Assembly: GCA_025463265.1 (NCBI GenBank)
Contig: JAOBWH010000060.1
Span: forward strand, 1-60,692
Source of the DNA: Ilumatobacteraceae bacterium
Lineage (GTDB): Bacteria; Actinomycetota; Acidimicrobiia; Acidimicrobiales; Iamiaceae
DNA length: 60,692 nucleotides
Direction: 5' to 3'
Positions 50,869 through 58,885 of this stretch are shown here, piece by piece. Below the pieces are notes generated by a model. It saw only the letters and a list, made by a program, of their open reading frames with translations, was not told the origin of the DNA and ran no database searches. The position numbers and the translations under genes are program-made. Numbering within the stretch: the stretch's first letter is position 1; the number at the start of each line of letters is the position of its first letter.

Positions 50869-53100
50869 GTGGATCCGATCGACGCTGTGGTCCCGGGCGA
50901 GGACCTCGATCTCGCTGCGCTGCTCGACGGTTGTGCCACGGAGCCGATCCATGCGCCAGGGGCGGTGCAGCCCCATGGTGCGCTGCTGGCCACGGACGCT
51001 GGCGGGATGATCCGGGTGGCCTCGGCCAACTGCGAGACCATCGTGGGCTTCGATGCGGCAACTGCGGTCGGCTGTGCCCTGGCCGACATCGTGGGCGACG
51101 AGTCCGCGGCGCGCCTCGCCGAGGCTGACCCGGGCGATGTGGTGGAGGTCGACCTGCTCGCTGGTCCTTGCGAAGCGACCGTCCACCGTGGCGGCGGGTT
51201 CGATCTGATCGAGATCGAACCGGCGGTCGAACCGGCTCGTGACGATCAGGCCCGGCTGCAGCGGGCGCTGCTGCGGTTCCACGGTGCGCCGGACTCGATG
51301 GCGTTGCTGGCCCAGGCGGCGGCGGTCGTCCAGGACCTCACCGGCTTCGACCGCGTCATGGTGTACCGGTTCGACGCCGAGTGGAACGGAGAGGTCGTCG
51401 TCGAGGTGGCGCGCCCCGACCTCGAACCGTTCCTCGGCCTCCGCTACCCGGCCAGCGACATCCCGCCCCAGGCCCGGGCCCTGTACAGCCGGACGCGCCT
51501 GCGGCTCATCCCGGACGCAACCGCCACGCCCAGCCCCCTGCTCGTGGCGGTGACGACGGACCTCGGACAACTCGATCTCTCTGCCGTGTCGATCCGGGCG
51601 GTCTCGCCGGTGCACCTCCGCTACCTCACGAACATGGGGGTCCGGGCGTCCATGTCCGTGGCGATCCACATCCGCGGCGCGCTCTGGGGCCTCATCGCCT
51701 GCCACCACGCCACCGAGCCGCTCCATCCGTCGGTCCGCGTGCGCAACGCCGTCGACCTCGTCGGCCAGACCACCTCCACCGTCCTCGGCGCGCTCCTCGC
51801 AGCAGAGTCCGCCACCACCCACCGCCTCCTCCTCGACGGCCTGGACGCCATCACCGAGCCCCTGCGGCTCGAAGCAGGATCCGATCCCGCCGCAACGATG
51901 GCCGCGACCGGAGACCTGCTGCCGGCGCTCCTCGGCTCCCACGGCGCCGCCGTCGTCAACGGGAACCGGACCCTCACGATCGGGCGCTGTCCGCCACAGG
52001 CGGTCGTCGATGGGTTCATCGCCCTCGCGTCGGCGCGCGGTCGGGACCTCCTCGCATCCGCGCAGCTCGGAGCCCTCGACGCGCACTGGGCCGCCGACGC
52101 CGACACTGCGGCCGGTGCCCTCGCGGTGCGGGCGGGCACCGGGGATCAGTGGCTCATCTGGTTCCGGCCCGAGACCGCACGGGTGATCCGCTGGGGTGGC
52201 GACCCGAACGGCAAGGAGGCGACGGTCAGCCCCCAGGGCGACCACCAGCTCGACCCGAGGGCCTCGTTCGCCGAGTACCTCGAGCACGTCAGAGGCACCA
52301 GCACTCCGTGGAGCGGCGAGCAGCAGGCGGTCGCCCGACTGGCAGCGGCGCGCCTCGGTGCCATGGACGTGCTCGGCGCGCAGCGCGAGGCCACCATCGC
52401 CTCGACGGTGCAGCGGGCCGTCATGCTCGAGACGTTCCCGCCGATCCCCGGCGTCGACGGAGCCGCCCGGTATGCCCCGTGCACCCGCGACCCGATCGGC
52501 GGCGACTGGTACGACGTCTTCGTTCCCGATGACGGCAGACCCGTCATCGCCCTCGGCGACGTCGCCGGCCACGGACTGAGCGCAGCCGCCACCATGGCGC
52601 AGCTGCGCCACGCACTGCGTGCCTACGTCATCCGCGAGGACAGTCCCGCCGAAGCGATGACCCAGCTCAACGAGCTCATGCGAACGCTGCTGCCAGGCGA
52701 CATGGCGACCGCAATGATCGTCTCGCTCGACCCCGTCGCCCGCTCGGCCGACATCGTCAGCGCCGGGCACCTACCGGCCGTCGTCGTCAGTCCCGACGGC
52801 GCCGTGCTCGTCGAGGGCGCCCACCACGACCGGGCGCTCGGGGCCGCACGAAACGCGACCTACCGGTCGACCCGTGTCGACCTGCCGCCCGGTCACACCC
52901 TCGTGCTCTACACCGACGGCCTGATCGAGCAGCGCACCTCCACCCTCGACGCCCGCCTGGGCGTCCTTCTCGACGTCGCCGCATCCGGAGCCCACCTTCC
53001 AACCGGCGATCTGTGCGAGCACCTCATGGCCGAGCTCGTCCGTGGGTCCGACCACCACGACGACGTGACCGCCCTGGCGATCAGGCTCGCCGGACCCTGA
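50869..53100 (+). CDS. Bacteriophytochrome fused to SpoIIE-type PP2C phosphatase
   Basis: 743 residues; GTG 50869 with GGGGG upstream. N-terminal PAS with biliverdin Cys22 in DGCATEPIHAPGAVQPHG, phytochrome GAF (about 130-310) with RYPASDIPPQARALY, PHY (about 325-495) whose tongue ends in DPRASFAEYLE, then SpoIIE/PP2C (about 530-740) with GGDWYDVF and LGDVAGHG. So red/far-red light should control phosphatase activity, feeding STAS-based partner switching. Most bacteriophytochromes are histidine kinases, so a PP2C output is uncommon. The two STAS proteins in the window are candidate substrates. Confidence 0.95.
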   Translation: MDPIDAVVPGEDLDLAALLDGCATEPIHAPGAVQPHGALLATDAGGMIRVASANCETIVGFDAATAVGCALADIVGDESAARLAEADPGDVVEVDLLAGPCEATVHRGGGFDLIEIEPAVEPARDDQARLQRALLRFHGAPDSMALLAQAAAVVQDLTGFDRVMVYRFDAEWNGEVVVEVARPDLEPFLGLRYPASDIPPQARALYSRTRLRLIPDATATPSPLLVAVTTDLGQLDLSAVSIRAVSPVHLRYLTNMGVRASMSVAIHIRGALWGLIACHHATEPLHPSVRVRNAVDLVGQTTSTVLGALLAAESATTHRLLLDGLDAITEPLRLEAGSDPAATMAATGDLLPALLGSHGAAVVNGNRTLTIGRCPPQAVVDGFIALASARGRDLLASAQLGALDAHWAADADTAAGALAVRAGTGDQWLIWFRPETARVIRWGGDPNGKEATVSPQGDHQLDPRASFAEYLEHVRGTSTPWSGEQQAVARLAAARLGAMDVLGAQREATIASTVQRAVMLETFPPIPGVDGAARYAPCTRDPIGGDWYDVFVPDDGRPVIALGDVAGHGLSAAATMAQLRHALRAYVIREDSPAEAMTQLNELMRTLLPGDMATAMIVSLDPVARSADIVSAGHLPAVVVSPDGAVLVEGAHHDRALGAARNATYRSTRVDLPPGHTLVLYTDGLIEQRTSTLDARLGVLLDVAASGAHLPTGDLCEHLMAELVRGSDHHDDVTALAIRLAGP

Positions 53101-53170
53101 CCCCTGGAAGCCGTCAACTCCCGCTTCTCTCTCCAAAGCACCGCTCCGCTTGGGCGGCGAAAGCCGCGTC

Positions 53171-54406
53171 CTACCGGGGTGGGAGGGACACGAAGAGGTC
53201 GAACCGGGCAGAACGTGGGTCGATGAGCTCGCGCCGGGCTCCCATCGCTTGGGCCATGGTTCGTGCGAGGGCCAGTCCGACGCCGGTGCCACCGTTCCCG
53301 GAGACGTGGCGGTTGAAGACCGCATGCTCGATGCCGGGAGCGATGCCTGGACCTTCATCGGACACGCTGATGACGAGGTGATTCCCGGCACGGCGGGCTC
53401 CGACGTGCACCACGCCGTCGCCGTGGCGCAGCGCGTTCTCCATCAGCACGTTCAGTATCTCGGTGACCGGCTGCACGGGCAACGGCTCTTTGTCGGTGCT
53501 GACATCGACATCGATGTCGACTCGACGCTCGGCTCGGGCGAGCAGCGGTTCCCATCGCTGCCGCAGCAGGTCGGTGATCGCACGGAGCGGGGACGACTTC
53601 GTCTCGGTGGTGGTGTTCGACCGGGCGAGGCTCAGCAGTTCGTTGATGGTTTCGTCGAGGCGCTCGACCTCAGCGAACGCATCGGCGAGGGCGGGGCCCA
53701 TCTCGTCGGGACCGCCCATGGCCGCTTCCTCCAGCCGAACTCGGAGTGCCGTGAGCGGCGTTCGGAGCTGGTGCGAGGCGTTCGAGGAGAACTCGCGCTC
53801 ACGGCCGATGAGCTCGGCGATCCGGGCTCCGCTCGAGGTGAGGGCGTCGCCGACCGCATCGACCTCGGGGATCCCGGCCGGTTCGACGTGCACCGAGAAG
53901 TCACCTCCGCCCAGCCGGTGGGAGGCGGCGACGAGATCATCCAGGGGACGCCCGAGGCGGTTGGACTCTCGAACTCCGAGCACGACGGCGGTGCCGATGC
54001 CGATGGCGGCGAGGCCAGCGACGACCAGCCATGCCTGCACGGCGCGGTTGTCGGCGTCTGTTGCGGATGCGACGACGGTGATGTGCACGCCGGTCTCGGT
54101 GCTGACCCTGGCCTCGATGGTGCGTCCGCTCGGACGCGTTCCGACTCGAGTCGTCCGGCCCGAGGTGTCGCGAACCACGACGTAGCGGTCCGTGCGGGCG
54201 GCGGCTCGGATCGCATCGAACGGCACGGCGCCCCCTTTCTCGCTTGGCTCGCTCACGGCGAACCCGATGGCGTCGGCCTCCCGGTCGAGTGACCGCACTG
54301 CTTGCTCCCGGGCGAGGTGCGTGGCGATGATCCCGAGTGGCACACCGAGCACCGTGACGCCCACCACGATGACCGCGAGGAAGGCGCGGAGCAGACGGCG
54401 ACGCAC
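53171..54406 (-). CDS. Two-component sensor histidine kinase
   Basis: 411 residues; GTG start 1 bp after the regulator's stop. Two membrane helices (about 8-30 and 125-145) around an extracytoplasmic loop, HAMP (about 150-200), HisKA with SSNASHQLRTPLTALR (about 215) and HATPase with TGVGLALARTM. Typical OmpR-type pair with the gene at 54408. Ligand unknown. The phospho-His is in the Q-L-R-T-P form seen in actinobacteria. Confidence 0.94.
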   Translation of the reverse strand: MRRRLLRAFLAVIVVGVTVLGVPLGIIATHLAREQAVRSLDREADAIGFAVSEPSEKGGAVPFDAIRAAARTDRYVVVRDTSGRTTRVGTRPSGRTIEARVSTETGVHITVVASATDADNRAVQAWLVVAGLAAIGIGTAVVLGVRESNRLGRPLDDLVAASHRLGGGDFSVHVEPAGIPEVDAVGDALTSSGARIAELIGREREFSSNASHQLRTPLTALRVRLEEAAMGGPDEMGPALADAFAEVERLDETINELLSLARSNTTTETKSSPLRAITDLLRQRWEPLLARAERRVDIDVDVSTDKEPLPVQPVTEILNVLMENALRHGDGVVHVGARRAGNHLVISVSDEGPGIAPGIEHAVFNRHVSGNGGTGVGLALARTMAQAMGARRELIDPRSARFDLFVSLPPR

Positions 54407-54407
54407 G

Positions 54408-55079
54408 TCAGGCCCGCTCGTAGCGGAAGCCGACGCCGCGCACGGTCGTGATGCGGCGAGGTTCGGCAGGATCGTCGCCGAGCTTGCGCCGAAGCCACGA
54501 GACGTGGACGTCGAGCGTCTTGGTCGAGCCGTACCAGTGCTCGTCCCACACTGCTTCCATGATCCGCTCCCTGATCACGACGGATCCTGCACTGCGCATG
54601 AGCAGCGCCAGGAGATCGAACTCCTTGGGCGAGAGGCTGACCTCGGTGCCGTCGACCCAGAGCTGCCGGGCGGCCAGCTCGACCCGGACGGCACCCTCGA
54701 TGAGCTGATCGTTCTCGGATGCGTGTCGGAGGTTGGCGCGCACCCGGGCCAGCAGCTCGGCGAGCCGGAACGGTTTGGTGATGTAGTCGTCGGCACCTGC
54801 ATCGAGTCCCACGACCGCATCGAGCTCTTCGGACCGGGCGGTGAGCATCAGGACCGGCAGGTCAGCGTCGGTGTGGCGCAACCGGCGGCACACCTCGACG
54901 CCGTCGATGCCGGGCAGACCCACGTCCAGCACCACGAGATCCAGGCCGCCCCGCTCGAGCCGCTCGAGCGCGGCTTCACCGGTGCTCACGGCTTCCACGT
55001 CGTGTCCGTCCCGCCCGAGTGCACGCGCCAGCGGTGCTGCGATCGCCTCGTCGTCCTCGACGAGCAGCAGGCGGGCCAT
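54408..55079 (-). CDS. OmpR-family response regulator
   Basis: 223 residues from ATG 55079 (MARLLLVEDDEA). Receiver (1-115) with acidic pair at 8-9, phospho-Asp in VVLDVGLPG (about 51), Thr in LMLTARS and Lys in ITKPF; winged helix (about 130-220) ending TTVRGVGFRYE. First gene of the pair. It probably acts on the divergent membrane-protein promoter, where direct repeats (CTTTGCCAAACCTTGA) lie. Confidence 0.95.
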   Translation of the reverse strand: MARLLLVEDDEAIAAPLARALGRDGHDVEAVSTGEAALERLERGGLDLVVLDVGLPGIDGVEVCRRLRHTDADLPVLMLTARSEELDAVVGLDAGADDYITKPFRLAELLARVRANLRHASENDQLIEGAVRVELAARQLWVDGTEVSLSPKEFDLLALLMRSAGSVVIRERIMEAVWDEHWYGSTKTLDVHVSWLRRKLGDDPAEPRRITTVRGVGFRYERA

Positions 55080-55163
55080 GGCCGGAGCGTACGGGCGCCG
55101 ACGGTGACGGAACGGCGATGTCGTGGACCTTTGCCAAACCTTGACTCGCGCTTGGCCGGAACG

Positions 55164-55178
55164 AGGACCGGCGGTCCT
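55164..55178. promoter_or_regulatory. Palindrome AGGACCG-G-CGGTCCT before the membrane operon
   Basis: 7-bp arms and a 1-base centre, 13 bases before ATG 55192. One base longer than the DosR-like pattern, so not counted with those. Possibly an operator for an unidentified regulator. Confidence 0.35.
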
Positions 55179-55191
55179 TACCGTCGGCTCC

Positions 55192-55635
55192 ATGGACACC
55201 ACGACCCACCCCGATCACAACCACACCGCCCGAGGAGCCGGCGTCGTCGGCCTCGGCGCCATCGCACTCGTCCACCTCCTGGACCTCCAGGGGAAGCTGT
55301 CCGAGACCCCGTACCTCGGCGTTGCGTACGTCGGGCTCATCGTGGGGTGCACGGTCGCTGCCGCCATGTTGGTCCGGGGCGACGTCCGTCGCGGCTGGCT
55401 GCTCGGCGGTGCCCTCGCCGCCGGCACGCTCGTCGGCTACGCCATCAACCGCACCCTCGGCATGCCCGCTGCCACCGAGGACATCGGCAACTGGTTGGAG
55501 CCCCTCGGCCTCGCTTCGGTCTTCGTCGAGGCGTGCGTGGCCCTGCTCGCGGCAGGGGAGCTTCGGGCCTACCGGTCACACAGCCGACGCACCGACGCCA
55601 CTCCCACGGCGAAGCGCTCGCCGGCCCAGGTCTGA
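55192..55635 (+). CDS. Four-helix membrane protein
   Basis: 147 residues from ATG 55192. A His-rich cytoplasmic N-terminus (HPDHNHTARG), then four helices (about 18-38, 42-65, 70-90, 102-125) and a basic tail. No family recognised. 13 bp before the DoxX-Rieske gene, so probably cotranscribed; a role with that redox protein is inferred. Confidence 0.75.
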   Translation: MDTTTHPDHNHTARGAGVVGLGAIALVHLLDLQGKLSETPYLGVAYVGLIVGCTVAAAMLVRGDVRRGWLLGGALAAGTLVGYAINRTLGMPAATEDIGNWLEPLGLASVFVEACVALLAAGELRAYRSHSRRTDATPTAKRSPAQV

Positions 55636-55648
55636 CCGGCTCTGATCG

Positions 55649-56699
55649 ATGATGGACACGCGCCCCGCCTCCCCCGCCCAGGCGGCCGGTGAAGACGCGG
55701 TCACCAGGGACGCCGAGTACCGCCGGATCGCCCGGGCACTCGTCCCGCTCCGAGTCTTCCTCGGAGCGACGTTCGCCTTCGCAGGCCTGCAGAAGCTGGC
55801 GAGCACCGCGTACCTCGACCCTCGCGCCCCCAGCGGCGTCGCCGCGCAGATGCACGCGGCTGCGGCGACGAGCCCGATCGGTGGCGTCATGACCTTCCGG
55901 CCACCACGCAGCAGCCTTCGGCCTGGCCATCGCTCTCGGTGAGCTCGCCGTGGGCATCGGGACCCTCCTCGGGCTGTGGACCCGCGCCGCCGCACTCGGA
56001 GGGATGGCGCTGTCTCTGACGTTCCTGCTCGTGGTCAGCTGGCACACGACCCCCTACTACCTCGGACCCGACATCGTCTTCCTCGCCGCCTTCACCCCGC
56101 TCGCCCTCGCGCCCCCGAGCCGGTGGTCCGTCGATGCTGCCGTCTCCCGCCGGCTGCAGCTCGACCCGTCTCAACACGCCGCAGTGCCCGAGGGACGACG
56201 ACAGTTCCTCGGGACGCTCACCGTCGCCACCTGGATCGGACTCGCCGGACTCGCCGCAGGCGGCTCAGCAGCTGCGCTCGGCCGCCTCCTCGAACCCAGC
56301 AGGACCGACGCCGCCGACGGCCACGCCACGCTCCACCCACCGAGCCAGCCGACAGCCGGGGCAGCCGGCCCCGTGAGCACCGCAGATGCCTCCACGGGGA
56401 CCGCCATCGGACGGGCGGCCGACGTGCCGATCGGCGGCAGCGCTCCGTTCGCCGATCCAACAACGGGCGCCTCCGCCGTGGTCATCCGATCTCGGGCCGG
56501 CGTCTACGAGGCTTGCTCTGCGGTGTGCACCCATCAAGGCTGCACGCTCGAGTACCGGGGCGAGGTCCTTCGCTGCCCGTGCCACGGAGCGGCGTTCGAC
56601 CCCGCGACCGGAGCCGTGCTCCAAGGCCCGGCTCGCCAGCCGCTCGCCACCTTCGACGTCCGTGCCCCCGGCGACGGCAACCTCTACGTCTCGTCCTGA
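55649..56699 (+). pseudogene. DoxX-Rieske fusion gene with a 1-base frameshift
   Basis: The first frame (55649-55942) gives the DoxX N-terminus, ending off-phase. The other frame (from about 55890) continues HHAAAFGLAIALGELAVG, the next DoxX helix, then helices, a twin-arginine-like RRQFLGTLTVATWIG (about 56200), a Pro/Ala linker and a Rieske domain with CTHQGC and CPCHGAAF. Joined length is 1,051 bp, one base from in-phase, so a single base was gained or lost near 55885-55895. The Rieske half could still start at GTG 55950. Function if intact: a membrane oxidoreductase passing electrons via [2Fe-2S] outside. Sequencing error not excluded. Confidence 0.82.
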
Positions 56700-56852
56700 T
56701 CGCGGCGTGACTCCCAGGATCCGTCGCATCGACCGGAACCCGAGGGCGGTTCCGGCCGTTAGCGTCGCACCAGCCGCTGGCCCACCGGGGCCGCAGGCGA
56801 GGGAGCCAGCAGATGTTGCAGCGAGCGGCCCGCACCGCCAAGCGATTCCAAC

Positions 56853-56866
56853 GGGCGAAAAGGCCC
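56853..56866 (+). promoter_or_regulatory. DosR-like box before the DUF1232 gene (GGGCGAAAAGGCCC)
   Basis: Fits the GGGNN-N4-GGCCC pattern, 47 bases before ATG 56914. Similar to the AT-centred form of mycobacterial DosR sites. Confidence 0.4.
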
Positions 56867-56888
56867 TTCACCTTCACCTTCACCTTCA
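56865..56888 (+). repeat. Hexamer tandem repeat, CCTTCA x4
   Basis: Four exact copies of CCTTCA between the DoxX-Rieske and DUF1232 genes, 25 bases before the start codon. Slippage here could change spacing in the leader or promoter. Confidence 0.7.
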
Positions 56889-56913
56889 CCGCCTGACGTA
56901 GGGAAAGGCCTCG

Positions 56914-57339
56914 ATGTCCTGGGTTGGCTGGCTGATGGTCGCTGCGGGGGTCGTCGTTGCGTCCTGGCTCGTGCTGATCGTGCTCGCAGCACGCCTACCG
57001 CCCGGCCTCGCGAAGGACCTCGCCGGATTCCTCCCCGCCTGCGCGACCACCTTGCGCCGACTTCGCAAGGACCCGCGCGTGCCCACCCGAGCCAAGGTGG
57101 CCGTCGCGATCGCTGCGGTCTGGGTCATCAGCCCCATCGACCTCATCCCCGAGTTCCTGCCCATCATCGGACCCCTCGACGATGTCATCGTGGTCGTCCT
57201 CGCACTGCGCTACGCCGCCCGACGCGTGCCCCGCGAAGCGATCGAGGAAGCATGGCCAGGCGAACGACGCCTGCTCAACCGCCTGCTCGGGAGCACGCCA
57301 GACGAGCCGGCACCCGGACTCACTTCACCACCCCGTTGA
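56914..57339 (+). CDS. DUF1232 (YkvA-like) membrane protein
   Basis: 141 residues; AAAGG upstream. One N-terminal helix (about 5-27), a cytoplasmic segment, then the DUF1232 pair of helices with the signature SPIDLIPEFLPIIGPLDD (about 73-90). Widespread in bacteria, thought to be membrane-associated and stress-linked; no proven function. Preceded by a DosR-like box and hexamer repeat. Confidence 0.88.
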   Translation: MSWVGWLMVAAGVVVASWLVLIVLAARLPPGLAKDLAGFLPACATTLRRLRKDPRVPTRAKVAVAIAAVWVISPIDLIPEFLPIIGPLDDVIVVVLALRYAARRVPREAIEEAWPGERRLLNRLLGSTPDEPAPGLTSPPR

Positions 57340-57519
57340 CGCCGTGCGCTCCGCGTGCCGTTCACGGGCACCCCACCACCGCGCCGGGGTCGCCCCACGT
57401 GGTGTCGGGGGTGGTGGTGCAGCCGGTGGCGTCCGCGACGGGTAGCGCACCCGATCGGGAGAGGCCCGTGAGGATCAAGATCTCCGGGATCCTGAGCGCC
57501 GTCTCTCAACCTGGCACCG

Positions 57520-57725
57520 AGCTGCGAAGGCGACCGCCCGGAACACGTACTGCCAGACCCGGCGACCTTCACCAAGGTCTCGTCGGCGAACCAGCGGTTA
57601 CCGACCGAGTGGCGGCATGGCCGGGCGGCCTCAGCGAGCAGCGGTGTGAAGCGTTGCACCCACCGGTACAGCGTGACGTGGTCGACCTCGACCTCATGCT
57701 CAGCCAAGAGCTCCTTCGTCATAGC
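57520..57725 (-). pseudogene. IS6-family transposase fragment
   Basis: Minus-strand codons give EVEVDHVTLYRWVQRFTPLL and VGNRWFADETLVKVAG, the DDE start of IS6/IS240-type transposases. One base later the frame shifts to VWQYVFRAV, then decays. N-terminal and C-terminal parts are gone and no inverted repeats were seen. A dead remnant whose end sits at the VOC gene's start. Confidence 0.8.
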
Positions 57726-57734
57726 CTGGTCGCC

Positions 57735-58082
57735 GTGCTGATCGCCCTCTTCGCTGGGATCTACGTCCGCGACCTCGAGACCGCCACCGGCTGGTACAGC
57801 CGGCTCTTCGGTGACGAACCTTCGTTCTTCCCGAATGACGCCGAGGCCGTGTGGGAACTTGCCGAGCACCGATCGGTCTACATCGAGGTGAAGCCGGAGA
57901 GTGCCGGCCAGTCGGTCGTGACGATCTTCGTGAACGATCTTGACGTACGCATCGCGGCGATCGCCGAGCGTGGCATCGAATCGTTCGGGCGGGAGACCTA
58001 CGAGAACGGCGTGAGCAAGGTCGTCTATCGGGACATCGACGGCAACGAGGTTGGCTTCGGGGGAATGACAACTGCTCTCTGA
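57735..58082 (+). CDS. VOC-family protein, start displaced by IS6 remnant
   Basis: 115 residues from GTG 57735. ALFAGIYVRDLETATGWYS, then EAVWELAEHRSVYIE and YRDIDGNEVGFGG, a clear single-domain glyoxalase/VOC protein. The usual first few residues (normally MxxVT before LFAGIYV) are missing, and the remaining start lies at the edge of IS6 DNA, so the original start was probably lost and a GTG recruited. No ribosome site. May be poorly expressed. Confidence 0.75.
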   Translation: MLIALFAGIYVRDLETATGWYSRLFGDEPSFFPNDAEAVWELAEHRSVYIEVKPESAGQSVVTIFVNDLDVRIAAIAERGIESFGRETYENGVSKVVYRDIDGNEVGFGGMTTAL

Positions 58083-58184
58083 CGCCAGCCGTCGTCACAC
58101 CGGGACCGCAAATGTGATTGCTCTACGGTGGACCAGCCGACGACCGCGCCTGCCAGACGAGCCACCACGATCCCGGAGAACACG

Positions 58185-58667
58185 ATGACGAGTGCCGATC
58201 AGGTGGAGTTCGCAACGAAGGCAGAACGGATCGTCCAGGCCAATAAGTACCTCACGCTCGCAACAGCCGACGGCTCCGGTCGGCCGTGGGCGTCGCCGGT
58301 GTATTTCACACCGCATTGCGACGGACGGTTCCTCTGGATTTCGTCGCCCGATTCCCGCCACTCGCGCAACATCGCCGAGCGGGCCGATGTCGCCTTCACC
58401 TTGTTCGATTCCACGGTCGGGTTCGGACAAGGAGAGGCCGTCTACTGCGCTGCCCGGGCTGGTCTGGTGTGCGACGAGCAAGTGGAGTCCGACACTGCAG
58501 CGTTCGTGGCCCGTTTCGGGGAGCTTTCGAGCATCGGGGTCGAAGAGCTGCGGTCGCCCGGGCCCCTGCGCCTCTATGAGGCGGTCGTGACCGAGATGTC
58601 GGTTCTGCTTCGGGGCGATGACCCGCGCAACACCGAGGGGATCGACACACGCGTCATTCTCAGGTGA
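58185..58667 (+). CDS. PPOX-family flavoprotein, second copy
   Basis: 160 residues from ATG 58185; GGAG lies 8 bases upstream (GTG 58128 also in frame). Split-barrel: YLTLATADGSGRPWASPVYF, SSPDSRHSRNIAERADVAF. Resembles general stress FMN/F420 PPOX proteins, different from those at 39879 and 60607. GGGACC at 58101 upstream is only a half-match to the DosR-like box. Confidence 0.88.
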   Translation: MTSADQVEFATKAERIVQANKYLTLATADGSGRPWASPVYFTPHCDGRFLWISSPDSRHSRNIAERADVAFTLFDSTVGFGQGEAVYCAARAGLVCDEQVESDTAAFVARFGELSSIGVEELRSPGPLRLYEAVVTEMSVLLRGDDPRNTEGIDTRVILR

Positions 58668-58885
58668 GGGACGTGCTGGGGCTCCTTCCCCATTGGTGCG
58701 CCATCGGTCCCAGAGTCGAACGCAGAGGAGGACTTCTGGATCAAAGCCCTCGGTCATGCGTCGTGCGCGCTGTCGCCGGGACGCCATCGCTGCGCGCCGT
58801 GATGATTGACGCAGCGATGCGAGCGCACGGGTCACCCCGGGAGGCCGTTGTGCCCACCGCCCGCTCGACGGCGCAGTCGGGTCGA

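Noticed and set aside
55164-55178. AGGACCGGCGGTCCT as a DosR-like box
   Set aside because: Perfect palindrome but one base too long for the pattern and right at the start codon; kept only as a weak operator candidate.
56865-56888. CCTTCA repeat as a CRISPR or VNTR array
   Set aside because: Only four hexamers with no spacers; a simple slippage tract.
58668-58885. Possible tRNA or small RNA after the PPOX gene
   Set aside because: No cloverleaf arms; a few hydrophilic codons (EEDFWIKALGHA) may be a gene fragment but are too short to call.
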